In this document: one piece after another, positions 24,553 through 31,338 of the stretch
Position numbering within the stretch: position 1 is the first letter of the stretch
Layout of the letters: every line of letters begins with the position of its first letter
NCBI GenBank assembly: GCA_012513605.1
Contig: JAAZBV010000086.1
Span: 1-46,968, forward strand
Length of the DNA: 46,968 nt
Direction of reading: 5' to 3'
Origin: Desulfatiglans sp.
Lineage (GTDB): Bacteria > Desulfobacterota > DSM-4660 > Desulfatiglandales > HGW-15
The notes under the pieces: model-generated
Told to the model about the DNA's origin: nothing
Database searches by the model: none
The model's input: the letters and a program-made list of their open reading frames with translations, nothing else
Made by a program: the position numbers and the translations under genes

Positions 24553-26022
24553 TTGAAAAAGAAACCTTCATTCAGTGATTTTCAGCAGATGGCGCGCCAT
24601 GGCAACCTGATACCAGTATATCAGGAGTTTCTGGCAGATATAGAGACCCCTGTGTCAACATATCTTAAACTCCGTGACAGCTCATTTTCATATTTGCTCG
24701 AAAGCGCTGACGGTGGGAGCAGGTGGGGCAGGTACAGTTTTATCGGTTTTAAACCCTTTATCAGTATCCTCACCAGTGAAAACAGTGTGGAGATACATAA
24801 GGGAGATAAAAAGGAGATTATCACGGATGTAAAAAATCCATTTGATATCCTTAAGGGTATTTCCAGAAGGTATACTCCGGTCATGAGCCCTGATCTCCCT
24901 CCATTTCAGGGCGGGCTTGTAGGGTATGTTAATTATGACCTTATACGAAAATGGGAACGGCTGCCGGATATAGAGCCTCTGGATAGCTCTCTCCCTGAAT
25001 CAATCTTTACTGCCAGTCAGAACCTGATCGTATTTGATCACCTTACCCACGTGATGAAGGTGATCTCCTTTGCTTATATAGAAAATGGCTGCAATATGGA
25101 GGAGTGCTATAAAAGGGCCTGCAACGAGGTAGATGAGACCATTTTCAAATTAAAAAAACCTGTCCGTGATATTGATAAGGGCGTAACAATAACTGAGCTC
25201 AAGTCTAATTTCAAGAAAGAGGTTTTTGAGGAGGCCGTAAAAAAGGCCAAGGAATATATTGTAGCTGGGGATGTAATCCAGGTTGTTATTTCACAGCAGT
25301 TTACAGGTGAAATACAGGGTGAAGATTTTCAGATTTACCGCCAGTTGAGGAGCGTTAACCCTTCTCCATACATGTTTTATCTTAATTTCGGAGACATAAA
25401 ATTCATTGGGGCATCTCCTGAAATACTTGTGAGATTGACCGATGGTAAGATTGAACTCAGGCCCATAGCCGGTACCAGACCTCGCGGCGCTACTGATGAA
25501 GAAGACCTTAGACTTGAAAAAGAGCTTATGGCAGACCCAAAGGAAAGGGCAGAGCATATCATGCTTGTTGATCTAGGTAGAAATGATGCGGGTAAGGTTG
25601 CTGCGCCTGGTTCCGTAAGCGTGCCAAGACTGATGGAGATAGAACGTTATTCACATGTCATGCATATTGTCTCACGGGTTGAAGGCACCCTGAGAAAGGA
25701 CAGGGATTGTTTTGACCTATTCATATCATCATTTCCGGCGGGCACTGTAAGCGGGGCGCCAAAGATAAGGGCAATGGAGATAATAAGCGAGCTTGAGCCG
25801 GGCCAGAGGGGCCCCTATGCCGGCGCAGTGGGCTACTTCGGATTCAATGGCAATATGGACTTCTGTATTACAATAAGGACAATCACCATTTCAGGCAACA
25901 GGCTCTCCATACAGGCAGGGGCAGGCATTGTAGCAGACTCAGACCCTGAAGAGGAATACAGGGAAACCATAAGAAAGGCCAGCGCAACATTTAATGCAAT
26001 AGAAAGGGTAAAGGAACAATGA
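24553..26022 (+). CDS. trpE: Anthranilate synthase component I
   Basis: A 489-residue chorismate-binding subunit that, with TrpG, converts chorismate and glutamine to anthranilate. The N-terminal Trp feedback site is present (SYLLESADGGSRWGRYSF, the LLES motif). The catalytic half carries NPSPYMFYLNFGDIKFIGAS, PIAGTRPRGATDEED, ELMADPKERAEHIMLVDLG and SSFPAGTVSGAPKIRAMEII. The start is TTG at 24553, supported by AGGAG at 24542-24546 with a 6-bp spacer; no ATG matches the N-terminus. It is the first structural gene after the trp attenuator, and its stop overlaps the trpG start by 4 bp (26019-26022), which ensures equal synthesis of the two subunits. Confidence 0.97.
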   Translation: MKKKPSFSDFQQMARHGNLIPVYQEFLADIETPVSTYLKLRDSSFSYLLESADGGSRWGRYSFIGFKPFISILTSENSVEIHKGDKKEIITDVKNPFDILKGISRRYTPVMSPDLPPFQGGLVGYVNYDLIRKWERLPDIEPLDSSLPESIFTASQNLIVFDHLTHVMKVISFAYIENGCNMEECYKRACNEVDETIFKLKKPVRDIDKGVTITELKSNFKKEVFEEAVKKAKEYIVAGDVIQVVISQQFTGEIQGEDFQIYRQLRSVNPSPYMFYLNFGDIKFIGASPEILVRLTDGKIELRPIAGTRPRGATDEEDLRLEKELMADPKERAEHIMLVDLGRNDAGKVAAPGSVSVPRLMEIERYSHVMHIVSRVEGTLRKDRDCFDLFISSFPAGTVSGAPKIRAMEIISELEPGQRGPYAGAVGYFGFNGNMDFCITIRTITISGNRLSIQAGAGIVADSDPEEEYRETIRKASATFNAIERVKEQ

Positions 26023-26591
26023 TACTCCTCATAGATAATTACGACAGCTTTACATATAACCTTGTCCAGTTGATAGAGCCCATGGGACAGGAGGTTAAGG
26101 TGTACCGGAATGATGAGATAGATATCCCTAAAATAAACTTACTCTCCCCAGAGAGTCTGATGATCTCGCCAGGGCCATGCACCCCTGCAAAGGCAGGTAT
26201 CTCGATAAAGGCCATAAAGGAGTTTGGAAAAAAGATTCCTACACTCGGGGTATGCCTGGGGCACCAGGCAATAGGCGAGGCATATGGCGGGGTTGTGATA
26301 AGGGCAGGGAGGATCATGCATGGAAAGACATCCATGATTCATCATGATGGAAAAGGGATATTTAGTGGATTACCAAACCCCTTTGAGGCGGTGAGATACC
26401 ACTCTCTGATTGTTGAAAGAAAAACATTACCTGCATGTTTCGAAATAAGCGCATGGACAGATGAAGGTGAGATAATGGGTCTAAGACATAAAGAGCATCA
26501 GGTTAATGGTGTACAGTTTCACCCTGAATCCATACTAACAGATGCAGGAGACCTGCTTTTAAGTAATTTTTTGAACTTTAGGGGTAACTGA
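26019..26591 (+). CDS. trpG: Anthranilate synthase component II (glutamine amidotransferase)
   Basis: A 190-residue class I glutamine amidotransferase that supplies ammonia to TrpE. The start ILLIDNYDSFTYNLVQL is typical. The nucleophile Cys is in TLGVCLGHQAIGEAYGG, with the oxyanion segment ISPGPCTP and the catalytic His and Glu in VQFHPESI. It overlaps trpE by ATGA and precedes trpD by 2 bp. It is a separate protein, not fused to trpD as in enteric bacteria. A role also in folate synthesis (as PabA) is possible in organisms with one copy, but that cannot be judged here. Confidence 0.96.
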   Translation: MILLIDNYDSFTYNLVQLIEPMGQEVKVYRNDEIDIPKINLLSPESLMISPGPCTPAKAGISIKAIKEFGKKIPTLGVCLGHQAIGEAYGGVVIRAGRIMHGKTSMIHHDGKGIFSGLPNPFEAVRYHSLIVERKTLPACFEISAWTDEGEIMGLRHKEHQVNGVQFHPESILTDAGDLLLSNFLNFRGN

Positions 26592-26593
26592 TA

Positions 26594-27625
26594 ATGATAC
26601 GTGATTATATAACTAAGCTTGTAGATACCATCAGTCTTACCGAATCCGAGATGGAAACAGCAATGGATGAAATCATGTCCGGAGAGGCGACCCCTGCACA
26701 GATCGGGGCCTTTATTACCGCCTTAAGAATAAAGGGTGAGACGGTTGATGAAATAACAGGCGCAGCAAAGGTTATGCGGAAAAAGGCAACAAAGGTTAAT
26801 GTATCTCCTTCAATGGCAAAAGATGGAATTATACTAGATGTTGTCGGGACAGGAGGAGATGGAGCAAGAACCTTCAATGTCTCTACAGCCGCTGCATTTG
26901 TAACTGCGGGGGCAGGCATCACAGTCGCAAAGCATGGCAACAGGGCAGTATCAAGCAGATGCGGAGCTGCCGATGTGCTGGAAAAACTGGGAGTAAACCT
27001 GAACATAAGCCCTATGGATGTGGAACGATGTATAAATGGAACAGGCATTGGGTTTCTTTTTGCTCCTCAATTTCACGGCGCCATGAAATATGCAGCAGGC
27101 CCCAGAAAAGAGATCGGCATAAGGAGTGTATTTAACCTCCTGGGTCCCCTTACCAACCCTGCAAGTGCAACAGTCCTTGTGCTCGGCGTATACAACATTA
27201 ATCTGACAGAAAAGATAGCAATGGTACTTAACCGGCTCGGGGTAAAAGAGGCATTCGTTGTGTGCGGCGAAGGGAACCTTGATGAGATCAGCATATGCGG
27301 TTTTACAAAAATATCGCTTGTTAAGGATGGCAAAATAAATACCTTTGAAATAACCCCTGAAGAGGCCGGCTTTAAAAGGGCTGATATAAATGATATTGAG
27401 GGGGGTGATGCCACCTATAACGCAAGCATCATCAAAGATATACTTGATGGCATAAAGGGGCCGAAAAGGGACATGGTACTTTTTAATGCCTCTGCTGCAT
27501 TTGTTGCAGCAGGTTATGCAAAGGACTTTAAAGAAGGGGTAAGGCTTGGTGAAGAGACCATAGACGCAGGAAAGGCAAAGGCAAAATTAGAGGAGTTGAT
27601 CAGGTTTACGAACAGCCTATCCTGA
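26594..27625 (+). CDS. trpD: Anthranilate phosphoribosyltransferase
   Basis: A 343-residue enzyme that transfers phosphoribosyl from PRPP to anthranilate. The PRPP and anthranilate motifs are complete: DVVGTGGDGARTFNVSTAA, GITVAKHGNRAVSSRCGAAD, GIGFLFAPQFHGAMKYA and RKEIGIRSVFNLLGPLTNPA. An N-terminal helical domain and normal length are seen. It starts 2 bp after trpG. The next gene, trpC, is 112 bp away, the only sizeable gap in the operon, and that gap holds a heptamer repeat. Confidence 0.97.
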   Translation: MIRDYITKLVDTISLTESEMETAMDEIMSGEATPAQIGAFITALRIKGETVDEITGAAKVMRKKATKVNVSPSMAKDGIILDVVGTGGDGARTFNVSTAAAFVTAGAGITVAKHGNRAVSSRCGAADVLEKLGVNLNISPMDVERCINGTGIGFLFAPQFHGAMKYAAGPRKEIGIRSVFNLLGPLTNPASATVLVLGVYNINLTEKIAMVLNRLGVKEAFVVCGEGNLDEISICGFTKISLVKDGKINTFEITPEEAGFKRADINDIEGGDATYNASIIKDILDGIKGPKRDMVLFNASAAFVAAGYAKDFKEGVRLGEETIDAGKAKAKLEELIRFTNSLS

Positions 27626-27633
27626 TCGATTTA

Positions 27634-27663
27634 CCTTGCGCCTTGAGCCCTGAGCCTTGCGCC
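27634..27663. repeat. Heptamer tandem repeat between trpD and trpC
   Basis: About four 7-bp units, CCTTGCG, CCTTGAG, CCCTGAG, CCTTGCG, right after the trpD stop. The period is the same as at the other sites but the unit sequence differs. The rest of the 112-bp gap is AT-rich, with AAGG before the trpC ATG. Confidence 0.65.
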
Positions 27664-27737
27664 AGTTAATTATGGTTAAATAATTTATTAATAACTGAAA
27701 AGACGTAATAATCGCATTTTAATATAAGGCACCACCC

Positions 27738-28544
27738 ATGCACCAGAAACTAAAAGAGATAATAGAGCAGAAACACAAAGAGGTAGCCATACTTAAAAAA
27801 GAGGGTATATCTCAGCCTGATATTAATATTCCTCCTTTAAGGGATTTTAAAAAGGCGATTTCTACTCCGAATAGGATCAATCTTATCTCTGAAATCAAGT
27901 TTGCGTCTCCTTCTGCAGGAACAATTCGTGAATCGGGTGACCCTGCTGAAATCGGCATTGCGTATGAAAATGCAGGTGCATCTGCAATATCCTTTCTGAC
28001 TGATAAACTCTTTTTTAATGGCGATATTAAAAACCTGCCCGTTGTAAAGAATGCTGTTAAGCTCCCGATACTCAGGAAGGATTTTATCATCGATGAGATA
28101 CAGGTCAGAGAGGCAGTGCTTTATGGGGCAGATGCAATTCTGTTGATTGCCCGGATACTCACAAAAAGCCAGCTCAGGGAATTACTCATACTTTGCAGAG
28201 AACATGGATTGGCTGCACTAACAGAGGTGCATGACAGGGATGATCTTGATGTTGCCATTAAATGTGGCGCTGATATTATAGGAATAAACAACCGTGACCT
28301 TGATACCTTTCATGTTGATATCAATATGACAATGGAACTTATAAAACTTGTACCAGAAGAGTGCATACTAATTAGTGAGAGCGGGATAGAGAGCGGTGAT
28401 GACATCATAAGGCTTAAAGGTAAAGGGGTAAATGCAGTACTAGTAGGTTCAGCCCTCATGTCTAGCGGGGAGCCGGGAGAAAAGGTAAAAGAACTTGTGG
28501 AGGCAGGAAAAGGGAATATTCAGGAAAGAGAAATTAGGAAATAG
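27738..28544 (+). CDS. trpC: Indole-3-glycerol-phosphate synthase
   Basis: A 268-residue TIM-barrel enzyme that closes carboxyphenylamino-deoxyribulose phosphate to indole-glycerol phosphate. Signature segments: NLISEIKFASPSAGTIRE (catalytic Lys; the family often has IAEIKRASPSKG, so Phe replaces Arg here), LPILRKDFIIDEIQV with the second Lys, LAALTEVHDRDDLD with the catalytic Glu, IIGINNRDLDTF, CILISESGIESGDD and AVLVGSALM. It is monofunctional, with trpF as a separate gene 25 bp downstream. The last residues (about 255-268) are lysine-rich beyond the conserved end. Confidence 0.96.
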   Translation: MHQKLKEIIEQKHKEVAILKKEGISQPDINIPPLRDFKKAISTPNRINLISEIKFASPSAGTIRESGDPAEIGIAYENAGASAISFLTDKLFFNGDIKNLPVVKNAVKLPILRKDFIIDEIQVREAVLYGADAILLIARILTKSQLRELLILCREHGLAALTEVHDRDDLDVAIKCGADIIGINNRDLDTFHVDINMTMELIKLVPEECILISESGIESGDDIIRLKGKGVNAVLVGSALMSSGEPGEKVKELVEAGKGNIQEREIRK

Positions 28545-28569
28545 AAAAGAGGAAAGACTACTGGGGCAG

Positions 28570-29199
28570 ATGATGGTGAAGGTAAAGATATGCGGTATTA
28601 CAACTTACGATGATGCAGCCATGGCAGCAAGCCTCGGCGCTGATGCACTCGGTTTTATTTTTGCACCAGCGAGCCCCAGAAAGATAGAACCGGTTACAGC
28701 GGCAGACATAATAAAGAGACTGCCGCCATTTATAAAAAGTGTAGGCGTATTTGTGAATGAAGATATTGAAAAGATCAGAAATATAATAGCCTGTTGCGGA
28801 CTTGATGCTGTACAACTGCATGGAGACGAGACACCTGAAACATGCGAAACCCTTATGCCCAGGACAATAAAGGCCATCAGGGTAAAGGATGATACTGATA
28901 TATCGCAATTAGAGGCATACAGGGGAAAGGTAAGGGCACTGCTGCTTGATACCTATTCTGAAAAGGCGGCAGGAGGGACAGGAAAAATCTTTAACTGGGA
29001 CAGGGCAGTGGAGATTATTGCACTGGGTATCCCTGTAATTCTTGCGGGCGGGCTTACACCTTTAAACATAGAAGAGGCCATTAAAAAGGTCAGGCCATAT
29101 GGGGTTGATTTAAACAGCGGTATTGAAAAAAGCCCGGGCAAAAAAGACCATGCGCTTATGAAGGAGCTGTTTCTAAATATGGAAGGAGTTTTTAAATGA
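28570..29199 (+). CDS. trpF: Phosphoribosylanthranilate isomerase
   Basis: A 209-residue TIM-barrel isomerase acting between TrpD and TrpC. It shows MVKVKICGITTYDDAAMAAS, ALGFIFAPASPRKIEP, SVGVFVNEDI, DAVQLHGDETPE, LLLDTYSEKAAGGTGKIFNW with the catalytic Asp, PVILAGGLTPLN and GVDLNSGIEKSPGKKDHALM. The start is taken as ATG at 28570, directly before MVKVKICG. A longer frame from 28495 would overlap trpC and add a lysine-rich stretch with no match to the family. Its stop overlaps the trpB start (ATGA, 29196-29199). Confidence 0.95.
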   Translation: MMVKVKICGITTYDDAAMAASLGADALGFIFAPASPRKIEPVTAADIIKRLPPFIKSVGVFVNEDIEKIRNIIACCGLDAVQLHGDETPETCETLMPRTIKAIRVKDDTDISQLEAYRGKVRALLLDTYSEKAAGGTGKIFNWDRAVEIIALGIPVILAGGLTPLNIEEAIKKVRPYGVDLNSGIEKSPGKKDHALMKELFLNMEGVFK

Positions 29200-30422
29200 T
29201 AACAACAAAATATTATGGGAAGTTTGGCGGTGCATATATCCCTGAGATACTGGTCTCAACCTTTGAACAACTTGTAAAGGCATTTGATGAGGCCAAAAAT
29301 GATCCAAACTTCTGGGATGAATATACTAATATAATGTCAAACTATTCATGCAGGCCAACACCTCTTACCTATGCGGAAAACCTTACAAAACACTTTGACG
29401 GCGCAAGGATATATATCAAGAGGGAAGACCTGAACCATACAGGCGCACATAAGGCAAATAATGTTATGGGGCAGGGGCTTTTAGTTAAGAGGATGGGTAA
29501 GACCCGTGTAATAGCTGAGACTGGTGCGGGTCAGCATGGTGTGGCAACTGCAACAATGGCAGCGAAGTTTGGTTTTGCATGCACTATCTACATGGGTGAA
29601 AAGGATGTGGAAAGACAGAGGCCAAATGTATTCTGGATGGAGAGATTAGGCGCAACAGTCGTCCCTGTAATAGACGGGACAAGGATACTTAAGGATGCCA
29701 TTAATGAGGCATTCAGGGACTGGTCATCAAATATGGATAATACCCATTATGTGCTTGGCACTGTGTGCGGGGCACACCCTTTTCCTGAAATGGTTATGTA
29801 TTTCCAGTCCATTATCGGAATAGAGGCGCGAAAACAGGTAATGGAAATAACAGGAAAACTTCCAAAGCGTGTATATGCCTGCGTTGGCGGAGGTTCAAAC
29901 GCACTCGGTATATTCAGCGGTTTTTTAAATGACCCGGTGGAGCTTGTAGGTGTTGAGGCAGGTGGCAAAGGTATTGATTCAGGCATGCATGCATCAAGGC
30001 TCGCAAGTAAAGACGGTTCTCCGGGTATCGCACAAGGATATAAGACCTATTTTTTACAGAACAGGGATGGGCAGATGATGGAGACACACAGTGTTTCAGC
30101 AGGGCTTGATTATGTTGGGGTCTCACCAATTCTGGCCGACTTGAAGGAAAAAGGGAGGGTAAGGTTTGAAGCCGCGACCGACAAAGAGGTACTGGATGCA
30201 TTCACCCTGACACTAAGGAAGGAGGGGCTTATCCCTGCCCTTGAATCTTCCCATGCCTTTGCCCAGGCATATAAAGAGGCATCATCATTAAACAGGGATG
30301 ATATTATTATCATTAATCAGTCAGGTAGAGGTGACAAGGACATATTCACTGTAGCTGATGCATTTAATGACCCTGAATGGCTGAAATTTATCAAGAAAAA
30401 GGCGGGAAATTATGTCGCTTGA
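29196..30422 (+). CDS. trpB: Tryptophan synthase beta chain
   Basis: A 408-residue PLP enzyme of the TrpB1 type that joins indole and serine. It starts YYGKFGGAYIPEILVSTFEQ. The PLP lysine is in EDLNHTGAHKANNVMGQ, followed by AETGAGQHGVATATM and the phosphate-binding CVGGGSNALGIF. HSVSAGLDYVGVSP and the C-terminal NQSGRGDKDIF are also present. AAGGAG lies 8 bp before the ATG. It overlaps both trpF (4 bp) and trpA (11 bp), as expected for subunits of one alpha2-beta2 complex that channels indole. Confidence 0.98.
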   Translation: MITTKYYGKFGGAYIPEILVSTFEQLVKAFDEAKNDPNFWDEYTNIMSNYSCRPTPLTYAENLTKHFDGARIYIKREDLNHTGAHKANNVMGQGLLVKRMGKTRVIAETGAGQHGVATATMAAKFGFACTIYMGEKDVERQRPNVFWMERLGATVVPVIDGTRILKDAINEAFRDWSSNMDNTHYVLGTVCGAHPFPEMVMYFQSIIGIEARKQVMEITGKLPKRVYACVGGGSNALGIFSGFLNDPVELVGVEAGGKGIDSGMHASRLASKDGSPGIAQGYKTYFLQNRDGQMMETHSVSAGLDYVGVSPILADLKEKGRVRFEAATDKEVLDAFTLTLRKEGLIPALESSHAFAQAYKEASSLNRDDIIIINQSGRGDKDIFTVADAFNDPEWLKFIKKKAGNYVA

Positions 30423-31176
30423 AAAATATATAAAAGAACAACTGGTTAAAAAAGATATCCTGCTCATGACACATATTGTGCTGGGCTACCCTTCTCTTAA
30501 TGCAAGTTTCAGGATTATAGAGGCTATGGTAAAGGCCGGTGTTGATATCATGGAGCTTCAGATTCCTTTTTCCGAACCTACTGCTGACGGCCCTGTGATC
30601 GTTAAGGCAAACCAGCATGCCATTGATAATGGCACAACTGTTGAGGCATGCATGGAACTTGCAGGCAAAGCTGCCAGAACGTTTGATATTCCATTTCTCA
30701 TAATGACATATTACAATGTGCCGTACCGATTTGGCATAGATAATTTTTCAAAAAAGATGGCAGAAAATAACCTTATGGGCGCCATTATCCCTGACCTGCC
30801 ACCTGAAGAGGGTGCTGAGTTCCTTGCCGAGATGAATAAAAAAGATATTGCCCCTATACTTATCTTTTCTCCCACAACAACAGATGAAAGGATGGAATAT
30901 CTCTCATCATACGCAAAGGGTTTCATCTACTGCGCTGCAAGGAAAGGGGTCACAGGAAAGGATACTAACTTTTCCGAAGAATTGTCAGCGTATCTTAAAA
31001 GATGCAGAAATGCCACATCACTGCCACTGGCTGTGGGCTTTGGTATAAAGCAAAAGGCTGATGTGGATTTTTTAAAGGGAAAGGCTGATATTGCAGTAAT
31101 AGGGACACAGTCCATCAGGGTGATGGAGGAATCAGGTATTGATGCTGTTGGAGGATTCATAAGGGGGTTGAGATGA
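30412..31176 (+). CDS. trpA: Tryptophan synthase alpha chain, divergent active site
   Basis: A 254-residue TIM-barrel subunit that splits indole-glycerol phosphate to indole and passes it to TrpB. The catalytic Glu (E49 of the Salmonella enzyme) is in DIMELQIPFSEP. The second catalytic acid, normally Asp (D60) in PFSDP, is Glu here (codon GAA). Other conserved segments: TADGPVI, IMTYYNVPYRFG (usual MTYYNP motif altered), IPDLPPEEG, ARKGVTGK and LAVGFGIK. It is somewhat short. It overlaps trpB by 11 bp and is last in the operon, followed by a heptamer repeat and a long palindrome that may stop transcription. Confidence 0.93.
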   Translation: MSLEKYIKEQLVKKDILLMTHIVLGYPSLNASFRIIEAMVKAGVDIMELQIPFSEPTADGPVIVKANQHAIDNGTTVEACMELAGKAARTFDIPFLIMTYYNVPYRFGIDNFSKKMAENNLMGAIIPDLPPEEGAEFLAEMNKKDIAPILIFSPTTTDERMEYLSSYAKGFIYCAARKGVTGKDTNFSEELSAYLKRCRNATSLPLAVGFGIKQKADVDFLKGKADIAVIGTQSIRVMEESGIDAVGGFIRGLR

Positions 31177-31187
31177 GGAATAGAATT

Positions 31188-31213
31188 CAGGAGTCAGTAG
31201 ACAGAAATCAGTG
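31188..31213. repeat. Short heptamer repeat after trpA
   Basis: Units AGGAGTC, AGTAGAC and AGAAATC, followed by AG, in 7-bp phase, 11 bp after the trpA stop. Related in sequence to the copy at 3430-3460. Confidence 0.5.
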
Positions 31214-31220
31214 TAATTTT

Positions 31221-31313
31221 AACCGCTAAGACGCAAAGGCCGCAAAGTTTTAATTTATCAGGATACAATCTTACTTAACAATTTTTCTTTGCGTTCTTTG
31301 AGTCTTAGCGGTT
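31221..31313. repeat. Long imperfect palindrome between convergent trpA and M16C protease genes
   Basis: Left arm 31221-31247 starts AACCGCTAAGAC and ends CGCAAAG. The right arm 31287-31313 is its reverse complement at 24 of 27 positions, separated by 39 AT-rich bases. It would form a 27-bp hairpin in RNA or a cruciform in DNA and may terminate both convergent transcripts. Its core GACGCAAAG recurs at 18918-18972, so it is probably one copy of a dispersed family. Confidence 0.75.
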
Positions 31314-31338
31314 TATTCATTTTAATGTATATCCATAC

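Noticed and set aside
28495-28570. Longer trpF start overlapping trpC
   Set aside because: The added residues are lysine-rich and unlike any TrpF; the ATG at 28570 gives the canonical N-terminus.
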